The notes: generated by a model not told the origin, from the letters alone. A stretch of 10,270 nucleotides of DNA from Gammaproteobacteria bacterium (GCA_013372965.1 JABXIR010000261.1:1-10270), one strand, 5' to 3'. Numbered from the stretch's first letter, positions 1-6,988 are shown. A program made the numbers and translations.

Positions 1-507
1 AATATTGAAACGGTCACGGCGAATTTCGCCACACTATTGGCCGATCGCGAAGATCAGCTCTCGGTTCTCGAGTCTTTACTGCTCTCTGAAAGTCAACAGC
101 GTGAAACCACTTTGGCAGGACGTCCCATTAAGTGGGGCTGGTTGAGCTCGCGTTACGGTTATCGAAGCGACCCATTTACCGGCCGCCGTGCTTGGCATAA
201 TGGCGTTGATTTCGCTGGGCGTGAAGATTCCGACGTTATCTCGGTCGCTGCGGGCGTTGTTACCTGGTCGGGTACACGTCACGGCTATGGGAATTTAATT
301 GAGATCAACCACGGTAATGGATTGGTTACTCGCTATGGGCATAATAAAGAGCTCAAAGTTGAAGTAGGTGATGTTGTTCGTCGTGGTGAGACAATCGCTA
401 CCATGGGGTCAACCGGTCGATCGACGGGTCCTCACGTTCACTTCGAAGTATACAAAAACGGTCGCGCCGTCGATCCAGCTTCCTATATAAATCGCACACT
501 TCGCTGA
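1..507 (+). CDS. M23 family metallopeptidase (LytM-type peptidoglycan endopeptidase), 5' end missing
   Basis: The frame is open from the first base, so the N-terminus lies outside the window and 168 residues are visible. The family consists of zinc-dependent peptidases that cut peptide crosslinks in the cell wall, normally in the periplasm, although some members are inactive regulators. The zinc ligands appear intact: HNGVD (visible residues 66-70) supplies His and Asp, and HVH (145-147) supplies the last His. His114 in RYGH is the usual second active-site His. The approach to the first motif (SSRYGYRSDPFTGRR) is typical of the LytM fold. The first 40 visible residues look helical and charged, as in members with a coiled-coil N-terminal region. 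Location just before secA matches the M23 gene found between lpxC and secA in Pseudomonas (known from memory). It appears catalytically competent; its precise substrate is not evident. It ends with TGA 60 bases before secA. Confidence 0.93.
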   Translation, partial: NIETVTANFATLLADREDQLSVLESLLLSESQQRETTLAGRPIKWGWLSSRYGYRSDPFTGRRAWHNGVDFAGREDSDVISVAAGVVTWSGTRHGYGNLIEINHGNGLVTRYGHNKELKVEVGDVVRRGETIATMGSTGRSTGPHVHFEVYKNGRAVDPASYINRTLR

Positions 508-567
508 CTTTCAAACAGGTCGAAGTTGTATATATACCCTGTTTTTCCCTTATTCTAGGTCAGTTTC
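508..567 (+). promoter_or_regulatory. secA leader with weak hairpin and AT-rich promoter-like element
   Basis: The gap between the M23 gene and secA holds an inverted repeat, AAACAGG (513-519) and CCTGTTT (538-544), with an 18-base loop. The second arm runs into a T run (542-546). The loop contains a perfect palindrome GTATATATAC (528-537) whose TATATA could serve as a -10 element. Only a poor -35 candidate (TTTCAA, 509-514) sits at a suitable distance. The secA ribosome binding site is AGGT at 557-560, seven bases before ATG. The hairpin could be a leaky terminator that attenuates read-through from the M23 gene. No SecM-like upstream arrest peptide is encoded in this gap, and it is too short for one. 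The structures are seen in the sequence; the function is inferred. Confidence 0.35.
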
Positions 568-3252
568 ATGATTACTAAGTTAGTTACCAAGATCGTCGGT
601 ACCAAGAACGATCGTCAAGTTAAAAAAATCCGCAAAATCGTCGATGTTATCAACGAGTACGAAGCCGAATTCCAAGCATTGAGCGACGAAGAGCTTAAAC
701 TGTCGGCGGAGAGATTCCGTTCGCGTTTGGATGAGGGTGAGACACTCGATCAGATTCTTCCTGAGGCATTCGCGGCAGTTCGTGAAGCCGCACAACGTAC
801 GCTCGGTCTGCGTCATTATGACGTTCAAATGGTCGGTGGTGTCGTCTTACATCAAGGTAAAATTGCTGAAATGCGCACAGGTGAGGGTAAAACGTTGGTA
901 GCAACGCTGCCGACTTTCCTTAACGCGCTGAACAAGAACGGGGCACACGTTATTACAGTCAATGACTACCTAGCGGCGCGAGATGCAGAATGGATGCGTC
1001 CGGTCTACGAAGCGCTCGGTATGAAGGTCGGTGTAAACGTTCCAGGGTTAACCCACGAGCAAAAGAAGGCCGCCTATGCGTGCGATATTGTTTATGGCAC
1101 GAACTCTGAATTCGGTTTCGATTATTTGCGTGACAACATGGCGCATTCAATTGAGCAGCGTGTACAAAGACCACTCAATTATGCGATTGTCGATGAAGTA
1201 GACTCAATTTTGATCGACGAGGCTCGCACGCCATTGATTATCTCAGGCGCGGCGCAAGATTCCTCTCAGATGTACCAGTTGGTAAACACGATGATTCCAG
1301 CCCTTGAGGTTCAAGGTCGTAAAGATTCTGAGGAAGGTTTTGAAGACAGTGAGCGTCGAGATTTCCTAATTGATGAGAAACACCGTCAGGTTGAGTTGAC
1401 GGAACAAGGACACGAAAAAGTCGAGCAAATGTTTGTTCGCGCAGGCATCTTAAAGCCTGAAGACAGCCTCTATTCGCCAACAAACCTTCAGCTTTTGCAT
1501 TTCATTCTTTCTGGGTTACGCGCGCATCACTTGTACCATAAAGAGCAACAGTACATCGTGAAAGACGGTAGTGTTATTCTGATTGATGAACACACGGGCC
1601 GAACGATGGAAGGTCGTCGCTTGAGCGAAGGTCTACATCAGGCGATTGAAGCGAAAGAAGGCGTCCGTATTCAGCAGGAATCGCAAACGCTCGCTTCGAC
1701 AACCTACCAGAACTACTTCCGACTTTACAACAAGCTTTCGGGTATGACGGGTACCGCTGATACCGAAGCCTTCGAATTTAACTCAATTTACGGACTAGAC
1801 GTGGTGGTCATACCGACCCACCGTGATATTCAGCGTAAAGATCTTAATGACCTTATTTATCTCAATAAGGAAGACAAGTTCCAGGCGATCCTGCAGGACA
1901 TCAAAGATTACCTCGAGTCGGGCGCACCGGTGCTTGTCGGTACGGCTTCTATTGAAGACTCTGAAGAGATGTCGAAGCGACTTAAGAAAGCGGGTATCAA
2001 GCACGAAGTTCTCAATGCGAAGCAACACGCGCGCGAAGCGGAGATTATTGCGCAGGCCGGTCGCCCAGGAGCGGTGACGGTTGCCACTAACATGGCAGGT
2101 CGCGGAACGGACATCGTATTGGGCGGTAGCTGGGAAGCTGAGTTGGCATCGCTTAATGAGCCGTCAGAAGACGAAGTTGCTAAGCTTAAGGGTGAATGGA
2201 AGAAGCGCCATCAGCAAGTATTGGATGCTGGCGGTTTGCATATCATCGGAACAGTACGTCATGAATCTCGCCGCATTGATAACCAGCTCCGTGGTCGTGC
2301 AGGACGTCAGGGTGACCCGGGTTTATCGCGTTTTTACCTGTCTCTCGATGATGATTTAATGCGTATCTTTGCGTCTGATCGTGTGAAAAACATGATGGTG
2401 GCCTTGGGTATGCAGCCTGGCGAAGCAATCGAGCATCGCATGGTGACAAATGCGATTGAAAAGGCTCAGCGTAAGGTCGAAGGTCGCAACTTTGATATGC
2501 GTAAGGCGTTGCTAGAGTACGACGATATCGCCAACGAACAGCGTCAAGAGGTTTACGAAGTCCGTAATGAAATCTTGGAGCAAGCTGATTTAACGCCAAT
2601 GATCGACAACATCCGTCTCGACGTGATGAGAGAGGTGGTGGGTCAGTTTATCCCGCCGATGTCGCTTGAGGAAAACTGGGATGTTCCAGGATTAGAACTT
2701 GCATTGCAAAGTGAGTACGGTCTGCAAGCCCCGATCTCAGAGTGGCTCGAAAATGAAAAGCAGATTGACGATGAAGTGATTGTTGAGCGCGTATGCGAGT
2801 TAGCGCAGTCAACCTATGAAGCCAAGTCTCAAGAGGTGGGCGAAACCATGCGCGTTATTGAGAAGCAGGTATTGCTTCAAGTGGTTGATAACCATTGGAA
2901 GGAGCACCTGTCGAACATGGATCACCTTCGTCAGGCCGTTAATTTACGTGCTTATGCTCAGAAAAATCCGAAGCAGGAGTACAAGCGCGAGAGTTTCGAG
3001 TTGTTCTCCGAGATGCTTGAAAACATTAAACTCGAGATGATTCGCTTCTTGTCGATGATGCAGATTCAGCGACGTGACGAAGCTGAGGCGCTTGAGAAGA
3101 AACGTGCTCAAGAAGCGGAAGAAGAGCTTCGTCGAGCGAAGACAAACGCGGCGAAGGTTGAAATTACTAACCAGCCGAAGGTCGGGCGTAACGACCCGTG
3201 TCCGTGTGACTCGGGTAAAAAGTACAAACAGTGCTGCGGTAAAATTGCATAA
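568..3252 (+). CDS. secA: SecA, preprotein translocase ATPase
   Basis: SecA is the motor that pushes unfolded preproteins through SecYEG into or across the inner membrane, using ATP. The 894 residues are close to the usual proteobacterial length (E. coli has 901). Nucleotide-binding domain 1 carries the Walker A motif TGEGKT (residues 104-109, catalytic-site Lys108) and the Walker B motif DEVD (209-212). The preprotein-crosslinking domain spans about 226-370. Nucleotide-binding domain 2 has GRGTDI (511-516) and a downstream arginine-rich QLRGRAGRQGD motif. The helical scaffold and wing follow. A highly charged linker leads to the C-terminal SEC-C zinc motif, with Cys878, Cys880, Cys889 and Cys890, which in E. 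coli binds SecB and the ribosome. The start is fixed by AGGT seven bases upstream and by the N-terminal match to SecA (MITKLVTKIVGTKND). No defect is visible. A strong terminator follows, so secA is probably not co-transcribed with argJ. Confidence 0.99.
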   Translation: MITKLVTKIVGTKNDRQVKKIRKIVDVINEYEAEFQALSDEELKLSAERFRSRLDEGETLDQILPEAFAAVREAAQRTLGLRHYDVQMVGGVVLHQGKIAEMRTGEGKTLVATLPTFLNALNKNGAHVITVNDYLAARDAEWMRPVYEALGMKVGVNVPGLTHEQKKAAYACDIVYGTNSEFGFDYLRDNMAHSIEQRVQRPLNYAIVDEVDSILIDEARTPLIISGAAQDSSQMYQLVNTMIPALEVQGRKDSEEGFEDSERRDFLIDEKHRQVELTEQGHEKVEQMFVRAGILKPEDSLYSPTNLQLLHFILSGLRAHHLYHKEQQYIVKDGSVILIDEHTGRTMEGRRLSEGLHQAIEAKEGVRIQQESQTLASTTYQNYFRLYNKLSGMTGTADTEAFEFNSIYGLDVVVIPTHRDIQRKDLNDLIYLNKEDKFQAILQDIKDYLESGAPVLVGTASIEDSEEMSKRLKKAGIKHEVLNAKQHAREAEIIAQAGRPGAVTVATNMAGRGTDIVLGGSWEAELASLNEPSEDEVAKLKGEWKKRHQQVLDAGGLHIIGTVRHESRRIDNQLRGRAGRQGDPGLSRFYLSLDDDLMRIFASDRVKNMMVALGMQPGEAIEHRMVTNAIEKAQRKVEGRNFDMRKALLEYDDIANEQRQEVYEVRNEILEQADLTPMIDNIRLDVMREVVGQFIPPMSLEENWDVPGLELALQSEYGLQAPISEWLENEKQIDDEVIVERVCELAQSTYEAKSQEVGETMRVIEKQVLLQVVDNHWKEHLSNMDHLRQAVNLRAYAQKNPKQEYKRESFELFSEMLENIKLEMIRFLSMMQIQRRDEAEALEKKRAQEAEEELRRAKTNAAKVEITNQPKVGRNDPCPCDSGKKYKQCCGKIA

Positions 3253-3258
3253 ACACTT

Positions 3259-3283
3259 AAGCCCGCTTTTAGCGGGCTTTTTT
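3259..3283 (+). terminator. Rho-independent terminator after secA
   Basis: AAGCCCGCT (3259-3267) pairs perfectly with AGCGGGCTT (3271-3279) around a TTT loop, and six T residues follow from 3278. This is a GC-rich, textbook intrinsic terminator that begins seven bases after the secA stop codon. It separates secA from argJ transcriptionally. Confidence 0.95.
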
Positions 3284-3331
3284 AATTTAGTTTAGAATGG
3301 CTCGCAGAGTCTCAATGATCAGGAACATCAT
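3284..3331 (+). promoter_or_regulatory. argJ upstream region: possible -10 and ribosome binding site
   Basis: Because the secA terminator lies just upstream, argJ probably has its own promoter in this short stretch. TAGAAT (3293-3298) resembles a -10 element, but I find no good -35 at the right distance. AGGAA (3321-3325), six bases before ATG, is a clear ribosome binding site and fixes the argJ start. I see no convincing ArgR-type operator, so arginine control here is not supported by sequence. Confidence 0.3.
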
Positions 3332-4543
3332 ATGTCGGTAGGTGAAACGATAGGTGGAGAGCTTCTCCCAGTTGACGGTTGTGAAATCGCTGTATTAGAA
3401 GCAGGTATTCGATATCCTAACCGACGCGACCTCGTAATATTTAAGCTAGCGGAATCTTCGCAAGTCGCTGCCTCGTTTACTCAAAACCGTTTTTGCGCGG
3501 CGCCGGTCACGGTCGCTAAGAAACATCTTGAAGATGGCAGAGTGCGTGCATTAGTGGTGAACACGGGCAACGCGAATGCAGGAACGGGTCCGCAGGGATT
3601 GGAAGATGCGTCCAACACCTGTGATGCAGTGGCTTCCTTATTAAATATTGAGGCGAATCAGGTTTTACCATTTTCCACAGGCGTCATTGGCGAGCTATTG
3701 CCGATGCCGGTACTCATAAGAGGGATTGAGGCGTCTCGTGATCAGTTCGACCGCGATCAGTGGCTATCCGCGGCTCACGGTATTATGACGACCGATACCG
3801 TTCCTAAGGGCATCTCAAAGCGCATCACCTTAAGTGCGGGAGACGTGGTTTTGACGGGCATTTCTAAAGGGGCCGGGATGATTAAGCCGAATATGGCAAC
3901 GATGCTTAGCTTTGTTGCAACCGATGCCGTGATCGATGAAGCTTTACTAGTCGACTTATGCCAGTGCTCTGTTGACCAGTCATTTAATCGCATTACGGTC
4001 GATGGCGATACGTCGACCAACGACGCATGTGTTTTGATTGCGACGGGTGCGTCCAAAGTGTCCTTAAGTTCCCAGCAAGATATCGACACGTTCCGAACGG
4101 CGTTAGATGAACTCATGTTGTTCTTGGCGACGGCTATCGTACGAGATGCGGAAGGTGCAACCAAGTTCATTCGGGTCAGGGTTAACAACGCAAGGTCTTC
4201 TGCCGAGGCCTGTAAGGTCGGCTACGCCGTGGCTGAGTCACCATTGGTGAAGACGGCGTTCTTTGCGTCCGATCCAAACTGGGGGCGAATTTTAGCTGCG
4301 GTCGGGCGAGCAGGTATCGATGATTTGTCTACCGAGCTAATTGACATTTTTCTAGAGGATGTCTGTATCGTTAGCAAAGGCGGTGTCAGTAGTGACTACA
4401 GTGAAGCAATGGGGCAGGAGGTTATGAATCGTGCGGAAATCGAGGTGACTATCGATTTGGGGCGCGGCAACATTAGCGAATCGATTTATACATCCGACCT
4501 TTCCCATGACTATGTGTCGATTAATGCCGACTACAGGAGCTGA
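3332..4543 (+). CDS. argJ: ArgJ, glutamate N-acetyltransferase / ornithine acetyltransferase
   Basis: ArgJ transfers the acetyl group from N-acetylornithine to glutamate and so recycles acetyl in arginine biosynthesis. Some members also use acetyl-CoA to make N-acetylglutamate; the sequence alone does not decide between the mono- and bifunctional forms. The 403 residues match the family. Conserved blocks are NTGNANA (77-83), STGVIGE (115-121) and KGAGMIKPNMATML (179-192). The last block contains the autoproteolytic site: the precursor is cut between Ala189 and Thr190, and Thr190 becomes the N-terminal nucleophile of the beta chain. The C-terminal end (HDYVSINADYRS) is also typical. Following secA directly is the arrangement known in Pseudomonas. 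mutT starts two bases after the argJ stop, so the two are very likely co-transcribed. Confidence 0.98.
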   Translation: MSVGETIGGELLPVDGCEIAVLEAGIRYPNRRDLVIFKLAESSQVAASFTQNRFCAAPVTVAKKHLEDGRVRALVVNTGNANAGTGPQGLEDASNTCDAVASLLNIEANQVLPFSTGVIGELLPMPVLIRGIEASRDQFDRDQWLSAAHGIMTTDTVPKGISKRITLSAGDVVLTGISKGAGMIKPNMATMLSFVATDAVIDEALLVDLCQCSVDQSFNRITVDGDTSTNDACVLIATGASKVSLSSQQDIDTFRTALDELMLFLATAIVRDAEGATKFIRVRVNNARSSAEACKVGYAVAESPLVKTAFFASDPNWGRILAAVGRAGIDDLSTELIDIFLEDVCIVSKGGVSSDYSEAMGQEVMNRAEIEVTIDLGRGNISESIYTSDLSHDYVSINADYRS

Positions 4544-4545
4544 TT

Positions 4546-4950
4546 GTGACGGAAATAGCGGTCGCCGTTATCATTGAAGGCAATGAGCTCGTACTTTCGA
4601 AGCGGCTTGATCATGTCCATCAAGGTGGTAAGTGGGAGTTTCCGGGCGGCAAAGTAGAGGCAGGGGAAACGGCAGCGAAGGCGCTTGTTCGGGAATGCTT
4701 TGAAGAGCTCGCGATCAAAGTTAAAGGTGCAGCGTTAGTGGATACCTTCGACTTTGAATATCCGGGTAAGGCACTCACGTTTCACGTCTTCTTCGTCGAT
4801 GATTTTAGCGGTACTCCCCGCGGTATCGAGGGGCAAGAGGTTGCTCGTGTCCATTGGTCCGTATTACGGGAGCTAGAGTTTCCAGAGGCAAATATTCGCA
4901 TGATTGACCTAGTGGAACGCCATTTTAAACATCAGGAGGGTGATTCATGA
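4546..4950 (+). CDS. mutT: MutT-type 8-oxo-dGTP diphosphatase (Nudix)
   Basis: MutT hydrolyses 8-oxo-dGTP to the monophosphate and so prevents A:T to C:G transversions. The 134 residues match stand-alone MutT (129 in E. coli). The Nudix box spans about residues 35-57: Gly35, Glu41, then RECFEE (49-54) with the metal-binding glutamates. The preceding WEFPGGK (30-36) is characteristic of MutT. One deviation is visible: the usual Gly near the end of the box (EExGU) is Ala56. In Pseudomonas the gene at this location is, from memory, a longer fusion of a Nudix domain with a thiamine phosphate synthase-like domain; here only the Nudix part exists and the frame ends cleanly. The start is GTG, supported by AGGAG (4535-4539) six bases upstream. 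The stop overlaps the yciH start as ATGA. The exact substrate is inferred from similarity and position. Confidence 0.93.
   Translation: MTEIAVAVIIEGNELVLSKRLDHVHQGGKWEFPGGKVEAGETAAKALVRECFEELAIKVKGAALVDTFDFEYPGKALTFHVFFVDDFSGTPRGIEGQEVARVHWSVLRELEFPEANIRMIDLVERHFKHQEGDS
4934..4940 (+). promoter_or_regulatory. Strong ribosome binding site for yciH inside mutT
   Basis: AGGAGGG lies six bases before the yciH ATG and within the last codons of mutT. It is the closest match to the anti-Shine-Dalgarno sequence among the sites I checked in the window. It fixes the yciH start and suggests efficient, coupled translation. Confidence 0.85.
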
Positions 4951-5291
4951 GTCGAGTGGTTTATCAAACAGGAGTTGGGCGAACCTGCCCTGAATGCGGT
5001 CACGCAATCGAACGGTGCGTCTGTAAGCCCACTGAGACTGTTTCTTATACCGACGGTATTGTGCGTATTAGCCTTGACCGCAAAGGTCGCAAGGGCAAAG
5101 GCGTGAGTTTAATAACTGGGTTGGGGCTAGAGGCGTCAGATCTAAAGCCGCTCGCAAAAAAACTTAAGGCTAAGACCGCGACGGGTGGAGCCATTAAAGA
5201 TGGTGTCATTGAGATTCAAGGGGATCAGCGCGACATCTTGAAACGTGAGCTCGAAGCACTTGGCTATACCGTGAAATTGAGCGGTGGTTAA
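4947..5291 (+). CDS. yciH: YciH / SUI1-family translation factor
   Basis: The 114-residue protein belongs to the bacterial branch of the SUI1/eIF1 family; E. coli YciH has 108 residues. E. coli YciH can act on the ribosome in start-site discrimination, but its physiological role is not settled. The N-terminus carries a four-cysteine cluster (Cys14, Cys17, Cys24, Cys26) that may bind zinc. The SUI1 core follows, with the basic RKGRKGKGVSLITGL loop (45-59) equivalent to the ribosome-contacting loop of eIF1, then KKLKAKTATGGAIKDG (71-86) and a C-terminal helix. The gene begins in an ATGA overlap with mutT behind a very strong ribosome binding site, so it is co-transcribed with argJ and mutT. Its stop codon shares bases with the stop codon of ychJ on the other strand. 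Confidence 0.95.
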   Translation: MSRVVYQTGVGRTCPECGHAIERCVCKPTETVSYTDGIVRISLDRKGRKGKGVSLITGLGLEASDLKPLAKKLKAKTATGGAIKDGVIEIQGDQRDILKRELEALGYTVKLSGG

Positions 5292-5737
5292 CCGTGGCAG
5301 CGCTTAAACTTTTTGCCCGATTGACACCAGCAACGATCATTTCTCGCGGGAACTGACGGCGGGTTGCACGGAACTGCCTCGCCATTCTGATAGATCCAGT
5401 GTCCAGCTTTCTTGCGAAATGATGAGCGCTCGCTCATCGCATAATATCCCGTTGAGTCGGAGTATGCTGCCATAAACTCAACGAAATCTTCACCGTGATC
5501 GATGATGGTTAGAGATAGCCAATTTGTTGCGGCATTACTTTGTTCGAGCGCTTTTAACTCATCCTCCGAGCGATTGCTTTGCGTGCTCAAAATGTAATCA
5601 TGAAGTCTCAATGCGAAAGCGCTGTAACGTGAACGCATTAGTTCGAGTGGTATCTTTGGTGCTTGGTCGGAGTTATGAAATCTACCACAACACTCATCGT
5701 AGGATTTTCCAGTATCGCAGGGGCAGACGGGCGTCAT
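5288..5737 (-). CDS. ychJ: YchJ-family protein with two SEC-C zinc motifs
   Basis: This is a 149-residue YchJ (UPF0225) protein of unknown biochemical function. SEC-C motif 1 is at the N-terminus, MTPVCPCDTGKSYDECCG, with Cys5, Cys7, Cys16 and Cys17. The middle carries the family signature LMRSRYSAFAL and a cystatin-like domain (WLSLTIIDH...FVEFMAAY). SEC-C motif 2 closes the protein, RNDRCWCQSGKKFKRCHG, in which the last ligand is His instead of Cys and the usual CPC is CWC. The frame is open upstream to an ATG at 5812, but I chose 5737. There the protein starts as other YchJ proteins do, the ATG overlaps the stop of the upstream Nudix gene as ATGA, and AAAGGA lies ten bases upstream. It is co-transcribed with that Nudix gene. 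SEC-C motifs also occur in SecA, but shared function cannot be concluded from this. Confidence 0.93.
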   Translation of the reverse strand: MTPVCPCDTGKSYDECCGRFHNSDQAPKIPLELMRSRYSAFALRLHDYILSTQSNRSEDELKALEQSNAATNWLSLTIIDHGEDFVEFMAAYSDSTGYYAMSERSSFRKKAGHWIYQNGEAVPCNPPSVPARNDRCWCQSGKKFKRCHG

Positions 5738-6267
5738 GAGCGAGTCGTCCTTTCGAGTGTGTCTTCTTTTACGCTCAAGTCCGTAGGGTTCTCTTGCCAA
5801 CGTTTCAGGCATTGAAACACGGTCGGAAAGGCAAGATCATTCCACGGTAGCGTTTCTACATCAAACCACCTTACTTCCAGTGATTCGATACCGGCCGAAA
5901 CGTCACCATGGTATTCCGAATGATAAAACGCATGTACTTGGCTAATGTGGGGTACGCTGAAGAGATGGTAAAGCGAAAGGCTCGTTGGGTTAGCGCCTGC
6001 TTCTTCGTAGGTTTCTCGACGCGCTCCCTCCATCATAGACTCACCGTTTTCGAGGAAGCCGGCTGGGAGCGTCCAGTAACCGTAGCGTGGTTCAATCGCG
6101 CGCCGACACAATAATACCTGGGATCCCTTCGTTAACAGGGTTCCTACGACCACGTTAGGGTTTTGATAGTGCACGGTATTACATGCACTGCACACATGCC
6201 TTAGACGGTCTTCACCTTCCGGAATCGTGTGGATCGTCTTTTCTCCGCAATCAGAGCAGTGCTTCAT
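5734..6267 (-). CDS. Nudix hydrolase with N-terminal zinc ribbon
   Basis: The 177-residue protein has a zinc ribbon at the N-terminus, with CxxC pairs at 4-7 and 26-29, joined by YQNPNVVVG to a Nudix domain. The Nudix box matches the consensus fully: Gly70, Glu76, RETYEEAGA (84-92). Relatives hydrolyse nucleoside diphosphate-X compounds such as ADP-ribose or NADH/FAD-like molecules. The SQPWPFP motif that marks NudC NADH/RNA-decapping enzymes is absent, so I do not call it NudC. Length and layout fit the Nudix_N_2 plus NUDIX group, whose substrate is not fixed by sequence. The start is ATG at 6267 with TAGG nine bases upstream. The stop overlaps the ychJ start as ATGA. It is transcribed away from the CoA-pyrophosphatase-like gene, from the shared intergenic region. 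Confidence 0.93.
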   Translation of the reverse strand: MKHCSDCGEKTIHTIPEGEDRLRHVCSACNTVHYQNPNVVVGTLLTKGSQVLLCRRAIEPRYGYWTLPAGFLENGESMMEGARRETYEEAGANPTSLSLYHLFSVPHISQVHAFYHSEYHGDVSAGIESLEVRWFDVETLPWNDLAFPTVFQCLKRWQENPTDLSVKEDTLERTTRS

Positions 6268-6400
6268 GATGTGTTGCCTATGGCTACGTTTGTTATGCTG
6301 TTGTTACGTCGAATAATCGTCGACGGTTGACTGGGTAATATCGTATTCGAGAAAGCGCAATAATTTGTTAAGCTGTTGTCTCGAAAAAACGGATTATAGT
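6268..6400. promoter_or_regulatory. Divergent intergenic region between two Nudix genes
   Basis: This 133-base gap must hold promoters for both directions. On the plus strand, TTGTTA (6290-6295), 16 bases, then AATAAT (6312-6317) is a plausible sigma70 promoter about 80 bases before the CoA-pyrophosphatase start. A six-base inverted repeat, CGTCGA (6307-6312) and TCGACG (6320-6325), overlaps that -10 and could be an operator. On the minus strand, TATAAT (6398-6393) is a perfect -10 but lacks a recognisable -35. All of this was found by eye and promoter use is not proven. Confidence 0.35.
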
Positions 6401-6988
6401 ATGAAACGCACTTTGATGTCGTCTTGGCAGCGTTATAAGCCTTTAACCTTCGAGGTCAAGAATTATGACCGAGAAGCCGCGGTTTTATTGGGGTTGACCC
6501 CCATTGATGATGAACCACACGTGGTTCTGATTAAGCGCGCAGAGGGTCTCTCGACTCACGCTGGCGAGGTGGCTCTTCCTGGTGGCATATTAGACCCCAG
6601 CGATTACTCGCTTGAGGCGGCTGCTTTACGTGAAGCCCACGAAGAGGTTAATTTAGCACCACAGTATGTTGAGGTGTTTGGGCCGCTTTCTACTTTTGTT
6701 TCTCGTTGGAACGTAAAAGTCACTCCGTTTGTGGGTTTCATACCCGCGTTGCCAACTTTGCGCCCTAACCCAGGTGAAATCGACGAAGTATTTACCGCTC
6801 CGTTGTCATTTTTTCAACGCGATAATATCCAGAATTACACTCGTTTGAACTACGAGGGGCGCAGTTTTGATGTGGCCGAGTTCCAATTCGGTGGAAGACG
6901 CGTTTGGGGAATGACCGCTCTCATACTGACCGATTTTGTTCAACAATGCTTCGATTACGAAGTGGGCCCCAAAGAGGTGGTTGTATGA
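6401..6988 (+). CDS. nudL: CoA pyrophosphatase-type Nudix hydrolase (NudL/YeaB-like)
   Basis: Members of this group split coenzyme A and related compounds into 3',5'-ADP and phosphopantetheine. The 195-residue product shows the CoA-specific signature VLIKRAEGLSTHAGEVALPGG (42-62, quoted in part: HAGEVALPGG) immediately before a Nudix box with LREAHEE (76-82). The box has the longer spacing and the D-P-x-D insert usual for this group, and Asn84 replaces the common Gly. I chose ATG at 6401, with GGA seven bases upstream. The frame also opens at a TTG at 6365, which would add 12 residues (MLSCCLEKTDYS) unlike the family, so that start is less likely. The stop overlaps the next start as ATGA, indicating translational coupling to the carbonic anhydrase gene. 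The reaction is inferred from the motif. Confidence 0.92.
   Translation: MKRTLMSSWQRYKPLTFEVKNYDREAAVLLGLTPIDDEPHVVLIKRAEGLSTHAGEVALPGGILDPSDYSLEAAALREAHEEVNLAPQYVEVFGPLSTFVSRWNVKVTPFVGFIPALPTLRPNPGEIDEVFTAPLSFFQRDNIQNYTRLNYEGRSFDVAEFQFGGRRVWGMTALILTDFVQQCFDYEVGPKEVVV

Noticed and set aside
2243..2599. 118-codon open frame on the minus strand inside secA
   Set aside because: It is fully antisense to conserved secA sequence and shows no domain or ribosome binding site.
3775..4188. 137-codon open frame on the minus strand inside argJ
   Set aside because: It lies fully antisense to a certain argJ, has no recognisable domain, and its composition reads as a shadow of the argJ coding frame.
5282..5297. 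Terminator at the yciH-ychJ junction
   Set aside because: GGTTAACC is palindromic, but any stem is only four bases and no T run follows on either strand.
5738..5812. Longer start for ychJ at an upstream ATG (5812), adding 25 residues
   Set aside because: The extension lies inside the end of the Nudix gene, is unlike YchJ proteins, and the ATG at 5737 has an ATGA overlap, a ribosome binding site and the family N-terminus.
5734..6267. NudC (NADH pyrophosphatase / RNA decapping enzyme)
   Set aside because: It has a zinc ribbon and Nudix box but lacks the SQPWPFP motif and is much shorter than NudC.
6904..6984. Longer start for the carbonic anhydrase gene
   Set aside because: The added residues overlap the Nudix gene in another frame and do not resemble the family, while ATG at 6985 has a good ribosome binding site.
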